Notes: generated by a model from the sequence alone, not told the origin. A stretch of DNA of 64,000 nt from JAOAIV01 sp038849555 (GCA_038849555.1 JAWCMT010000001.1:1-64000); one strand, 5' to 3'. Shown: positions 44,369-53,098, counted from the first letter of the stretch. Made by a program: numbers and translations.

Positions 44369-45240
44369 TCTCCTTTTTCGCCAAAGAGCCCTGTTGGCCT
44401 AATTAACAGCACGATTATAAGTACCGCAAAGGCAATGGCGTCTTGCCATATTCCACCAAGAAAATAAACAGCAGCATTCTCAGCTATGCCGTACAGAAGC
44501 CCACCTATAACCGCTCCAGGTATGCTTCCTAAGCCGCCTAAGATTATTATTGCGAAAGCCTTGATTGTTGGAAGCGCCCCGATGGTGGGGTCAAAGGGAA
44601 AAATTATTCCATAAAGTGCTCCTGCGGCACCCGCCAAGGCAGCGCCCAATGCGAAGGTGAAAATGTAAACTCTCTCGATGTTTATGCCCATAAGCATTGA
44701 CGTATCGCTTTTTTGGCTGGTCGCGCGCATGGCTAAGCCTATTTTAGTTTTTCTTAAAAGTATGTAAAGAGCGGCTAGTATGCCTATTACAATCAAAACC
44801 GCTAATAAGCGATCGTAGCCTATTGACACTGCGCCAAGCGAAAGCTGAAGCCCTTGAAAGGGACTTGCAATTTGCTGAGACTTGTTACCCCACAAGAGAA
44901 CCGCAGCGTTTTCAAATACGTAGATTAAGCCGAGGCTGACGAAAATTTCGTTTAGCTTATCCGACCCGAGGACCTTGCGGAAAGTGAAACGTTCAAGGCC
45001 TATGCCGATTAAAGCAACGATGCCCATTGTTGCTAGAAGAGCAACGTAAGCGTTCAAACCGAGGCTGGTGGTGAGTGCAAACGTTATGTAGGCACCTATC
45101 ATCAGCATTTGGCCATGGGCAAAATTAACTAATTTCATAACGCCAAAGATTATGTTTAACCCTGTAGCCAAAAGGATGTAAATGCATCCGTTCGCTACAC
45201 CCCAAAGCAATGTTTCGATAAAGCCAGATGTGGTAATCAT
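44365..45240 (-). CDS. livH: Branched-chain amino-acid-type ABC permease LivH
   Basis: Membrane permease of 291 residues. LLATGLNIIFGVMKLVNFAHGQMLMIGAY (in two parts, about 21-49) is the LivH start, and AFAIIILGGLGSIPGAVIGGLLYG (about 228-251) the EAA-like coupling region. It has its own TATA element at 45274-45283 after a terminator that follows livK, so it begins a new transcription unit with livM and paaI. The family transports branched-chain amino acids; other amino acids or aryl acids are possible. Confidence 0.92.
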   Translation of the reverse strand: MITTSGFIETLLWGVANGCIYILLATGLNIIFGVMKLVNFAHGQMLMIGAYITFALTTSLGLNAYVALLATMGIVALIGIGLERFTFRKVLGSDKLNEIFVSLGLIYVFENAAVLLWGNKSQQIASPFQGLQLSLGAVSIGYDRLLAVLIVIGILAALYILLRKTKIGLAMRATSQKSDTSMLMGINIERVYIFTFALGAALAGAAGALYGIIFPFDPTIGALPTIKAFAIIILGGLGSIPGAVIGGLLYGIAENAAVYFLGGIWQDAIAFAVLIIVLLIRPTGLFGEKGE

Positions 45241-45273
45241 TCCAAATCGACTGAGCTATTTTCTAATGTTAAC

Positions 45274-45283
45274 TATTTAAAAT
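45274..45283 (-). promoter_or_regulatory. TATA element of livH-livM-paaI
   Basis: ATTTTAAATA on the minus strand lies about 39 bases before the livH ATG, giving a leader of some 13 bases. It lies directly behind the livK terminator. Confidence 0.5.
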
Positions 45284-45303
45284 CTACGAGATTCCATCAA
45301 ACA

Positions 45304-45330
45304 CAAAAAAAGAAAAAAATGGGAAAACCC
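45304..45330 (-). terminator. Intrinsic terminator after livK
   Basis: Two bases after the livK stop the minus strand reads GGGTTTTCCC, a short hairpin, followed by a double T-tract of seven Ts, C and seven Ts (45304-45319). This hairpin-plus-T form is the clearest terminator in the window. It separates livK from livH. Confidence 0.65.
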
Positions 45331-45332
45331 TA

Positions 45333-46724
45333 TCAGAGTCCAGGTTGATACATTACTGGCAAAACGAAGTCGGCTTGCTTCAATTTACCAACGCCAGGAG
45401 CAGTCGCAGGATACACTATTACAGATCTGCACTCGCCGACACTTTCGTTCCATACAAGTTGCTCAACAAAAGTTACCGGCGCAATCTCATGGTAATTCGT
45501 TCCTGTGCTGAATTCGATTTTACCTGTTTCAGTCAGTATTAACATTTGCTCCATGGCACATGATTCTATAGCGTCTCGAATTGCTGCCTTATCTAATGTT
45601 CCTGCACGTTCAATGGCGTCTTTGGCTATGTAGAATGCATCGTATGTGTCAGCGCCCATCATCCCAGGTAGGGTTCCGTATTCCTTCTGATAATTTGTGA
45701 CATAGGTCTCTATTGACTCAAGATAGTATGGTGGTCCAGCATAGGGCGCGAATTTTGATTCTAACAGTTGCTCATGGCCGTATGGTCCTAGCAGGGTGTA
45801 GAACGCAGGATCTTCGCAGCATTCCACTGCAATATAGACGGTGTTTAATCCCACATCCCTCTGCCCTTCTTTTATAATTTCGGCTGTATTGGCGATGAAG
45901 TCTACAACATAAACCGCGTCAGGCTTGGCGGCTTTTATGGCGGTAAGATCTGTTTGGAAAGAAGTGGCGGTTGTTGGATAACTTCTTTCTGCAACTATCT
46001 CTATTGGCAAGTTATTGCTTTGTATTAGTGCTTTGCTGTCAGCTGCAACGCCTTTTCCGAATGCATCGTCACGGTAAAGTATAGCCAGCCTAAGTTTTCT
46101 GGACGAATCAAAACTGTAGGTCTTATCAAGCAGCGGCTTCATTTCTTCAGCGAAGAATTTAACAACAGTTTTGCTATAATCAGCTGTTGTAGTGCAGTAG
46201 TGAAACATGTAGCTCATACCTTCTGCATCATCGATTCTTCTAGCGTCACCTTCAGGAAGACCGCCGTAGTTTCCTTGTGGTCCTCTTCTTGTAACAAGAC
46301 TTGACGATGCTCCAGTTATTATGTAAGGAACGCGGTTTTCGATGGCAACAACTTGGTTAGCAAGGGTGCCAGCACTTGTGTATCCCCCTATTAGAAGATC
46401 AACCTTCTCTTCTGTAATCGCGCGAGTAACTGGGTCTACTGCTTTGCCAGGTGTATCATCTTTTGTATCAACTATCACTAACTCAATGGGAACTTTGGTG
46501 CGCCATTCCGCCACGTAAACGCCTCCTGCTTCGTTGATCTCTTTAACAGCCAGTTTAGCTGCGCGATCCATGTCTTGGCCTTCAGCCTTTTCATAACATG
46601 CAACCAAGCCTATTTTGATCGGGCGAGCTTCAGGTGAAGCCACTTGAGTTAACTGCCATCCAGCGGCGACAACAGCAATAATGACAATTAGCGCAACGAG
46701 AACTACGATTAACTTCTTCTGCAT
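45333..46724 (-). CDS. livK: ABC transporter substrate-binding protein (LivK family)
   Basis: Extracellular amino-acid-binding protein of 463 residues. An N-terminal hydrophobic helix (residues 4-22) serves as signal or membrane anchor. The mature part begins PIKIGLVACYEKAEGQDMDRAAKLAVKEIN, the usual Peripla_BP_6 opening, and VDLLIGGYTSAGTLA and YRDDAFGKGVAADSKALI fit the two lobes. It sits between iorB and livH and is closed by a strong terminator, which would allow more binding protein than permease. The ligand is not readable from sequence. Confidence 0.9.
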   Translation of the reverse strand: MQKKLIVVLVALIVIIAVVAAGWQLTQVASPEARPIKIGLVACYEKAEGQDMDRAAKLAVKEINEAGGVYVAEWRTKVPIELVIVDTKDDTPGKAVDPVTRAITEEKVDLLIGGYTSAGTLANQVVAIENRVPYIITGASSSLVTRRGPQGNYGGLPEGDARRIDDAEGMSYMFHYCTTTADYSKTVVKFFAEEMKPLLDKTYSFDSSRKLRLAILYRDDAFGKGVAADSKALIQSNNLPIEIVAERSYPTTATSFQTDLTAIKAAKPDAVYVVDFIANTAEIIKEGQRDVGLNTVYIAVECCEDPAFYTLLGPYGHEQLLESKFAPYAGPPYYLESIETYVTNYQKEYGTLPGMMGADTYDAFYIAKDAIERAGTLDKAAIRDAIESCAMEQMLILTETGKIEFSTGTNYHEIAPVTFVEQLVWNESVGECRSVIVYPATAPGVGKLKQADFVLPVMYQPGL

Positions 46725-46774
46725 AATTTCTTCTCCATTTTTCTTCGCTAATATTAAGCGAAGAGTTAATAAAA

Positions 46775-47371
46775 TTAACCTAAAACAACACTTTTTCGGC
46801 CTAATTGAAAGGCTTTCAAGTTAATTTCGAGATATTTCTCTTTCAGCCTCAGCGACATGGCTTTTTCCATGGTTTCTTTTTTTAGTGGGTTTTCTGGAAC
46901 CGCGGAGAGCGCTCCAAGTAGAACGGTGTTCACCACCACTGGATTTCCCAGCCTGGTAGCGATGCCGATTGCATCAACTTCGTGAACCTTGAATGCTTTC
47001 TTCTTCACTATGGCTATAAAATCGGCATATGTCATAGGCTTGGATGTGGATTTTTGAAACGCGAGATTGGGCGGTATATACTTCGTATTCATTATAACGG
47101 TGCCTTTCCTCTTCAGCATGGGCAGAGCCCGAGCGGTTTCCAGAGCTTCAAAGCCTAATATCACGTCAGCCTGGCCCTTTTCTATCAAAGGCGATTCAAT
47201 TTTGTTTCCGATTCGGGCATATGCGACGATTGAGCCGCCTCGCTGAGCCATGCCATGAACCTCTGCCTTTGCAGCATCAAAGCCGTCCAGTATAGCAGCC
47301 TCGCAGAAAATGTCGCTTAGCACCACCACGCCTTGCCCGCCGATGCCAGCGAAGACGACGTCAAACTTCAT
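46775..47371 (-). CDS. iorB: Indolepyruvate:ferredoxin oxidoreductase beta subunit
   Basis: The gamma-type subunit of 2-oxoacid:ferredoxin oxidoreductases, 198 residues. FAGIGGQGVVVLSDIFCEAA (about 6-25) binds CoA or nucleotide, and AEVHGMAQRGGSIVAYARIG is diagnostic for the IorB group. With IorA it converts arylpyruvates to arylacetyl-CoA and CO2 and reduces ferredoxin. Its ATG immediately follows the iorA stop. Confidence 0.93.
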   Translation of the reverse strand: MKFDVVFAGIGGQGVVVLSDIFCEAAILDGFDAAKAEVHGMAQRGGSIVAYARIGNKIESPLIEKGQADVILGFEALETARALPMLKRKGTVIMNTKYIPPNLAFQKSTSKPMTYADFIAIVKKKAFKVHEVDAIGIATRLGNPVVVNTVLLGALSAVPENPLKKETMEKAMSLRLKEKYLEINLKAFQLGRKSVVLG

Positions 47372-49561
47372 TTAACCAGTGCTCCTTATTGCGTTGGAGG
47401 GACAGATTTGCTCGCAAACGCCACATCCCCAGCAAAGAGTTGGATCTATCTCGGCGCGCTCGGGAGTTAGCGAAATCGCGGGGCAACCAAAAACTTGGAC
47501 GCACAAACCACAGGAGTTACATTCCTTTAAGACTTCCCGCGCTGGGCCTTTCTCAATCAGAAGGGGACAGGGCCTCTCAGAAATTATCACGGACGGACCA
47601 TTATAATCAAGCATCTCGCGCATCACGTTCATTGTTGCTGTAACGTTGTATGGATCGAGAACAGCCACTTTTTCAATTCCAAGAGCCTTTGCAACATCTT
47701 GAATCTTGATTATTTTCGTGTCCGTTCCCATGGCGGTTTTGCCAGAGCCAGGTGTAGGCTGGTGCCCAGTCATAGCCACAACATGGTTATCCAATATAAT
47801 TACGCATACATTGGCTTTGTTATATACTATGTTAAGTAAACCAGGCATTCCTGCATGGAAGAAAGTAGAATCACCTATCACCGCAAACAGTTTATCTTTA
47901 ACTCCAACGTGAAACATACCGGCGGCTTGTGAAATCCCAGCGCCCATGCAGAGGCAAGTTTGAACAGTGTTTAAGGGTGGAAGAACACCGAGCGTGTAGC
48001 AACCTATGTCGCCTGTAACGATTTTATCATTAGTTTTCCCTGAAAGGGACAAGGCGCCTTCTGGGCAAAATTGAACACATCTGGGTTCACCGTTGCATAC
48101 GTCGCAAATAATAACCTTACGCTTATCTGGATGAAGGGTTATAGCGCCATAATCGCAAGTTTGAATGCACCAACCGCATCCATTGCACTTGTCCTCGTCC
48201 ACCATGATAATTCCAGTTTCAGCTAACTGCTTCAGAGCTTTTTCTGGGCAAGCAGCAACGCAGGGCGCATCCTTGCAGGCTTTGCAGGCTAAAGCTGCAT
48301 TTGAAAGGGGATCAAGCCTTATGGCGCGTATTCTTGACTTAAGAGGATTGAAAACTTTTTCTTTCTCCCATGAGCATGCATACTCACAGACGACGCAGCC
48401 TGCACATTTCTGTGGGTCACAGTTTACAGATTGGCTAATCATGTTTAAAGCGTAATAGAAAGCTCTGTAGGGGCAGCCGGGGCATAGGACAGGTGGTCTT
48501 TGCGGCAAAGCCAAGGCTTCCTGCTGCACTGGTTCAGCGCATAACCCTAATTTTGCACAGGCAGCTCTTATCTTGTCAGGAGTGAACTCGCCAATTTCCT
48601 CTAGTCCCAGCTGTTCTTTGCCTAGAAATTTAACGTTTAAACGCTGCAGATTCTCTTCGATGTAAGGCCGTAACTCTTCAATTACAATTATTTTCTTTAC
48701 CTTAGCAGCAAACTTCTTGACGACATCGGATGGGAAAGGGTATACAAAACCTAGCTTTAGCCATGAAAACTTGCGCGGCTCCAATATTGAGCGTGCATAG
48801 TAATAGCCTATACCACTTCCGATTATGCCCACTTTTTTGCCTTTATCTTCAATGATGTTGAACTTCGAGGCTTCAGCGAGCTTTTTTGCTTCAACTAATT
48901 TACTTTGCAAAATTCTCCGCTGTTTGATGGCGTTGGAAGGCACCATTACCCAACGTGCCACATCCTTGTCAAATTCTGCCTTCTGCCTGGTTTCCTGAAT
49001 TTGCCCAAGCTTCACTCGCGCTTTTCCGTGAGCAACTCTAGTTGTCAATCTGATGATGACGGGTAACTGTAATTTTTCGCTTATTTCGAACGCTTCTCTA
49101 GTCATGTCCAAGGCTTCTTGCGGGCTACCGGCGTCTAACAATGGCAGGTTTGAGTGAACTGAAAAATAGCGAGTGTCCTGCTCGTTCTGACTACTGTGCA
49201 TTCCCGGGTCATCGCAGACAGCAATAACCAGTCCGCCTTTAACACCTGTGTACGCCAATGTCATGGCTGCGTCTGCCGCCACGTTTAACCCAACATGCTT
49301 CATGGAAACAAGTGCTCTTACGCCGGCCATTGAGGCGCCCGCTGCAACTTCCATGGCGACTAATTCATTTACACTCCACTCAGCGTAGATTCCGAAATCC
49401 TTTGCAACTTCAGCGATACTTTCCAAAATCTCCGTTGCTGGCGTCCCAGGATACGAAGCCGCTAGCTTAACGCCTGCTTCCACTGCGCCTCGCGCAACTG
49501 CTTCATCGCCGTTGAGCAGGATAAAGCTGCCGGGCTTGTCTATTGCAATCTTGGGCTTCAT
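47372..49561 (-). CDS. iorA: Indolepyruvate:ferredoxin oxidoreductase alpha subunit with inserted polyferredoxin module
   Basis: Catalytic subunit, 729 residues against about 600-650 usually. The pyrimidine-binding domain (1-180: LLNGDEAVARGAVEAG, SMKHVGLNVAAD, DDPGMHSSQNEQDTR) and the middle domain come first, then PGCPYRAFYYAL (361-372). The ThDP domain starts at GDIGCYTLGVLPPLN (517) with GDSTFFHAGM at 563, and the normal C-terminal ferredoxin pair (CNSCGLC, CWGCGVCEQICP) closes it. Between 378 and 510 lies an extra module with CAGCVVCEYAC, CKACKDAPCVAACP, CNGCGWCIQTC and CDVCNGEPRCVQFCP, homologous to the polyferredoxin at 15868-16482. The reading frame is continuous through it. Confidence 0.94.
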   Translation of the reverse strand: MKPKIAIDKPGSFILLNGDEAVARGAVEAGVKLAASYPGTPATEILESIAEVAKDFGIYAEWSVNELVAMEVAAGASMAGVRALVSMKHVGLNVAADAAMTLAYTGVKGGLVIAVCDDPGMHSSQNEQDTRYFSVHSNLPLLDAGSPQEALDMTREAFEISEKLQLPVIIRLTTRVAHGKARVKLGQIQETRQKAEFDKDVARWVMVPSNAIKQRRILQSKLVEAKKLAEASKFNIIEDKGKKVGIIGSGIGYYYARSILEPRKFSWLKLGFVYPFPSDVVKKFAAKVKKIIVIEELRPYIEENLQRLNVKFLGKEQLGLEEIGEFTPDKIRAACAKLGLCAEPVQQEALALPQRPPVLCPGCPYRAFYYALNMISQSVNCDPQKCAGCVVCEYACSWEKEKVFNPLKSRIRAIRLDPLSNAALACKACKDAPCVAACPEKALKQLAETGIIMVDEDKCNGCGWCIQTCDYGAITLHPDKRKVIICDVCNGEPRCVQFCPEGALSLSGKTNDKIVTGDIGCYTLGVLPPLNTVQTCLCMGAGISQAAGMFHVGVKDKLFAVIGDSTFFHAGMPGLLNIVYNKANVCVIILDNHVVAMTGHQPTPGSGKTAMGTDTKIIKIQDVAKALGIEKVAVLDPYNVTATMNVMREMLDYNGPSVIISERPCPLLIEKGPAREVLKECNSCGLCVQVFGCPAISLTPERAEIDPTLCWGCGVCEQICPSNAIRSTG

Positions 49562-49574
49562 TGGATTAAGGCCT

Positions 49575-50894
49575 TCACATCTTGCCCTTGCGCAGGTCTA
49601 TGACATGTTTCGCTTTTCCTTCGCTTCTAGGAATTGCCCCGCACTCTACAATTTCAATTTCCGCAGTTAATCCAGTAATACCGTGTATTCGCTCTTGTAG
49701 GCCAAGTTTTAAGGCGTTTTTATCTAACCGTTTGTTCTTAGAGGCTTTTTCAGTCAATTCGACTTTAACGGTGAAAGTATCTAACGCTCCAGGTCTGTCA
49801 ACTACTATTTGATAGTGAGCGGCGATCTCGGGGAAACTCATTATTGCATATTCAATTTGGGAAGGAAAGACGTTGACGCCTCTTATTATGAGCATGTCAT
49901 CTGATCTGCCCGTGACTCGCATCATGCGCGCATGGGTGCGGCCGCAATCGCATTTTTCCGTTTCCACCACTGAGATGTCCCGTGTCCTGAAGCGCAACAT
50001 GGGAATGCCCGTTTTTGTTAGAGTGGTAAAAACCAATTCGCCTTCTTCTCCTGGAGACAAAACTTCTCCGGTTTCCGGGTCAATGGTTTCTACGATGAAA
50101 TGGTCTTCCCATATATGCAGTCCATTATGCGCGTTGCATTCTATTGAAACGCCTGGCCCGCATAATTCTGTCAGCCCATATATGTCAAATGCTTCGATGC
50201 CTAGCTCTTCCTCTATACGGTCTCTTATTTTTTCAGACCAGGGTTCTGCGCCGAAAAGACCTATTCGCAGCTTCAAATCTTTTTTAGGGTTTACACCTTC
50301 TTTGACCATTGCTTCAGCGAGATAAACTGCAAAGCTCGGAGTGCAGCATAGCACGGTGGCGCCTAGGTCTTTCATGAGTTTTATTTGTCTCTGTGTCATT
50401 CCACCGCTTGCCGGAACAATCATTGCTCCGATTTTCTGGGCGCCGTAATGAAAGCCCAATCCGCCTGTGAACAGGCCATAGCCATAGGCTATGTGGACTA
50501 CGTCGGTTTTTCTGCTTCCGGCTGTGTAGAGTGTTCGTGCCATCAATTCTTGCCATACTTCCATGTCGTTTTGTGTGTAGGCGCCGATTACGGGGTTGCC
50601 TGTTGTTCCACTTGAAGCGTGAATTTCAACTATTTCAACAGGGTTAACTGCAAGCATTCCAAGTGGGTAGTTATCTCTGAGGTCGTCTTTTACTGTAAAG
50701 GGAATTTTCTGCAAATCATCTAATGTCTTTATGTTTTCAGGTTTCAGACCAGCCATATCGAGCTTCTTTCTGTAAAATGCACTGTTCTCATAGCAATGCT
50801 TCACTTGCTCTTTTAGTTTTTTAAGTTGATGCTTTCTTAATTCCGTGGTAGGCATGGTTTCGATTTTTTCATTCCAATATTTGCTGTCGCTCAT
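49575..50894 (-). CDS. paaK: Phenylacetate-CoA ligase (PaaK family)
   Basis: AMP-forming CoA ligase, 439 residues. It has the adenylate loop ASSGTTGNPVIGAYTQ, GLTELCGPGVSIEC, the hinge region RVTGRSDDMLIIRGVNVFPSQIE and the late GKAKHVIDLR. It makes phenylacetyl-CoA from phenylacetate and ATP. Beside iorAB, which makes arylacetyl-CoA from arylpyruvates, it suggests handling of phenyl-, indolyl- or hydroxyphenylacetate. The frame reaches TTG 50915, but ATG 50894 clears the livF stop and is preceded by GAGAG. Confidence 0.93.
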   Translation of the reverse strand: MSDSKYWNEKIETMPTTELRKHQLKKLKEQVKHCYENSAFYRKKLDMAGLKPENIKTLDDLQKIPFTVKDDLRDNYPLGMLAVNPVEIVEIHASSGTTGNPVIGAYTQNDMEVWQELMARTLYTAGSRKTDVVHIAYGYGLFTGGLGFHYGAQKIGAMIVPASGGMTQRQIKLMKDLGATVLCCTPSFAVYLAEAMVKEGVNPKKDLKLRIGLFGAEPWSEKIRDRIEEELGIEAFDIYGLTELCGPGVSIECNAHNGLHIWEDHFIVETIDPETGEVLSPGEEGELVFTTLTKTGIPMLRFRTRDISVVETEKCDCGRTHARMMRVTGRSDDMLIIRGVNVFPSQIEYAIMSFPEIAAHYQIVVDRPGALDTFTVKVELTEKASKNKRLDKNALKLGLQERIHGITGLTAEIEIVECGAIPRSEGKAKHVIDLRKGKM

Positions 50895-50904
50895 GTGTTC
50901 ACTC

Positions 50905-51609
50905 TCATAGACCAAGATATGCCTCTTTTATATGGTTGCTACATAATAGTTCTCTACTGTTACCCTCTAACGTTATTTTGCCTTGCTCAAGAACATATGC
51001 CCTGTGAGCTATGTCGAGGGAATCATGAATGTTCTGTTCTACTAAAAGGATAGTGACCCCTTCCTCGTTGATTTTGCGCACAGTGTCTAATACTTTTTCC
51101 ACAATTAGAGGCGCTAATCCCAGAGATGGCTCATCTAAAATGAGCAGTTCGGGGTTTGACATTAAACTTCTACATATCACGAGCATTTGCTGTTCGCCAC
51201 CGCTGAGTGTTTGAGCTAAGGCTTTTTCTTTCTTTTTAAGCACAGGAAAGAGTTGGTAACATCTTTCTTTTGCACTTTTTATTTCGTCTTTATCGCCAGC
51301 CGGATAGGCGCCCAACTGGAGATTTTCTTCAACTGTCATCTTGGGGAAAATTTCTCTGCCTTCTGGAATCAAGGTTATTCCTTTTTTTACTATCTCATAC
51401 GGCGGCAACTTTTCTATGTTTTCTCCTTTAAAACGGATTTCTCCTGTTTTTGGATGGAGCAAACCCATAATTGTTTTCACAAGCGTAGTTTTTCCCGCGC
51501 CGTTAGGTCCGATTATACTCACGATTTCTTTTTCTTTAACTTTAAATGATACTCCGCGAAGTATCTGGATTACGCCATAGGAGGCGGATACTTTTTCGAC
51601 TTCTAACAT
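50905..51609 (-). CDS. livF: Branched-chain amino-acid-type ABC ATPase LivF
   Basis: ATPase of the amino-acid importer, 234 residues. Walker A GPNGAGKTTL, signature LSGGEQQML, Walker B LLILDEPSLGLAP and the H-loop region are complete. The start at 51609 is chosen because GGAG six bases upstream overlaps the alternative ATG at 51621, and because it follows the livG stop after a single base. Confidence 0.94.
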   Translation of the reverse strand: MLEVEKVSASYGVIQILRGVSFKVKEKEIVSIIGPNGAGKTTLVKTIMGLLHPKTGEIRFKGENIEKLPPYEIVKKGITLIPEGREIFPKMTVEENLQLGAYPAGDKDEIKSAKERCYQLFPVLKKKEKALAQTLSGGEQQMLVICRSLMSNPELLILDEPSLGLAPLIVEKVLDTVRKINEEGVTILLVEQNIHDSLDIAHRAYVLEQGKITLEGNSRELLCSNHIKEAYLGL

Positions 51610-51610
51610 T

Positions 51611-52348
51611 TTAATCTCCACATAGTGAATATCTTTTGCCGAGGTACACTTTCACTACCTTCTCGTTGTTTACCACTTCTTTCGGTGTTCCTTCAAAGAT
51701 TTTTTCGCCATGATGTAAGACTATTACGCGGTCACATAAGCTCATAATAACTTTCATTACATGCTCAACCATGAGCACCGTTATTCCCTGTTTGTTGATG
51801 AGCTTTATCAGTTTGATGGCTTCATCGCTTTCTTTCGGAGTTAACCCTGTAAGAAGCTCGTCTAATAGAAGTAAGGTAGGCCTTGTTGCCAACGCTTTAG
51901 CGAGTTGAACGCGGCGTAGCTCAACTACGTTTAAGTTTTTGGCAGGCATGTAAAATTTTGTTTTGTCTATGCCAACAAATTCTAACAGTTCCTTCGCTTT
52001 AAGTAACGCTTCGGAGTTTGTAGCGCCTTTTTTCTGGGCGAAAAGCGCTGCGGCAAGCACGTTTTCTAGCACGGTCATCTCTGGAAATGATTGGACAGCT
52101 TGGGAAGTTTTTGTTATACCCTTGGCACAGATTGAGTAAGGAGGAAGCCTCGAGATGTCTTCGTCTAAAAAGAAAATTTTTCCTGAATCAGGTTTGTATA
52201 CGCCACTTATAAGGTTGAGTAAAGTTGATTTTCCAGAGCCGTTAGGTCCGACAAGACCCGTGACTTCATTTTTGTTTATGATTAAATCGACGTTTTTTAA
52301 TGCTTGTAGTCCTCCGAAGCTTTTTGAGACTCCGATACACTTTAGCAA
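51611..52348 (-). CDS. livG: Branched-chain amino-acid-type ABC ATPase LivG
   Basis: The other ATPase of the importer, 245 residues. Walker A GPNGSGKSTLL is standard. The ABC signature is degenerate (LNVVELRRVQLAKAL instead of LSGGQ), as occurs in part of the LivG family, and Walker B reads LLLLDELLTGLTP. It is the first gene of the livG-livF-paaK-iorA-iorB-livK unit. TTG start, with GGGAG about ten bases upstream, from the divergent promoter at 52393-52408. Confidence 0.92.
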   Translation of the reverse strand: MLKCIGVSKSFGGLQALKNVDLIINKNEVTGLVGPNGSGKSTLLNLISGVYKPDSGKIFFLDEDISRLPPYSICAKGITKTSQAVQSFPEMTVLENVLAAALFAQKKGATNSEALLKAKELLEFVGIDKTKFYMPAKNLNVVELRRVQLAKALATRPTLLLLDELLTGLTPKESDEAIKLIKLINKQGITVLMVEHVMKVIMSLCDRVIVLHHGEKIFEGTPKEVVNNEKVVKVYLGKRYSLCGD

Positions 52349-52392
52349 AGGACGTTGGCTCCCAAATAGCGGGTCGTTTACTATAGCTTATG

Positions 52393-52408
52393 TTAAAATA
52401 TAAATATT
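52393..52408. promoter_or_regulatory. Divergent TATA region between livG and the tandem-ACT gene
   Basis: TTAAAATATAAATATT can be read as a TATA box in both directions. It lies about 35 bases before the ACT-protein ATG (52439) and 45 before the livG TTG (52348), so the two genes share a compact two-way promoter and possibly a regulator. Confidence 0.5.
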
Positions 52409-52438
52409 GTCTGAAGCTAACTGGATTACGGTGCTACT

Positions 52439-52885
52439 ATGCCTATACCACAGGTGGGTGTTTATCTAGATAATAGACCTGGCTCGTTGTCTGAAGTTAT
52501 GGCGCAGCTGGAAAAGAATGGTATTCGGGTTTTTGCGTTGTCAATTGCTGATGCGGGCGAGTACGGATTGGTTCGGATGGTGACGGAGGATCCGGTTAAA
52601 GCTACGGTTGTGCTGGAGAATGCGGAGTATAATCTTGCGAAGTCAAGAAAGAATACGGAGGTTACAGCGGTTTTCATTACTGAAGAAAATAAAATGTCAA
52701 ATATAACAAAGATTCTGGCTGATGGCGGCATAAACATTGAGTACGCTTATTCGTCCGCGGTACATGTGGATGGCAAAATTGCGTTGATTCTGCGAGCCAG
52801 TGACGTGGAAAACGCTGAAAAAATACTGAAAGCAAACGGTGTAGCCGTTTTATCGCTCGAGGAAATCAAAAAATACTTCCAATAA
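52439..52885 (+). CDS. Tandem ACT-domain protein
   Basis: A 148-residue protein consisting of two ACT domains: GVYLDNRPGSLSEVMAQLEKNGIRVFAL (about 7-34) and a second from about 72 (AVFITEENKMSNITKILADGGINIEYAYS). ACT pairs bind amino acids and usually control enzymes or transcription. There is no DNA-binding part. The shared promoter with the liv-ior operon suggests it senses a branched-chain or aromatic amino acid for that operon, which is inference. Confidence 0.85.
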   Translation: MPIPQVGVYLDNRPGSLSEVMAQLEKNGIRVFALSIADAGEYGLVRMVTEDPVKATVVLENAEYNLAKSRKNTEVTAVFITEENKMSNITKILADGGINIEYAYSSAVHVDGKIALILRASDVENAEKILKANGVAVLSLEEIKKYFQ

Positions 52886-53098
52886 GTTTGCTTTCTCTAG
52901 CACTTGGAACATAATACACCGCCCTTATGTAAAGAGTCGATGGTTCCGCGCTATAGTTACTCAAAGAAGTTTTTGGAAAAAGGGAAGATTTTAGCACATG
53001 AGAACTGCAAAAGTAGCCCCACGGCTAATTATAGTTCTCAGTACATCTTAGGAACGATGATTCTGAAATTAACCATTTAATTAAATCCTTGAAAACCA
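52886..53098. other. Intergenic region with nested hairpin
   Basis: No gene is visible. The notable element is a nested hairpin at 52999-53040: an 8-base outer stem TGAGAACT/AGTTCTCA, an asymmetric internal loop (GCAAAAG against ATTAT), then TAGCC/GGCTA closed by CCAC. It could be a small structured RNA or the 3' end of the ACT-protein transcript. Confidence 0.4.

Noticed and set aside
52999..53045. H/ACA guide RNA
   Set aside because: An ACA follows the outer stem, but the upper stem has only five pairs and no K-turn or K-loop, so the hairpin is reported only as an unexplained structure.
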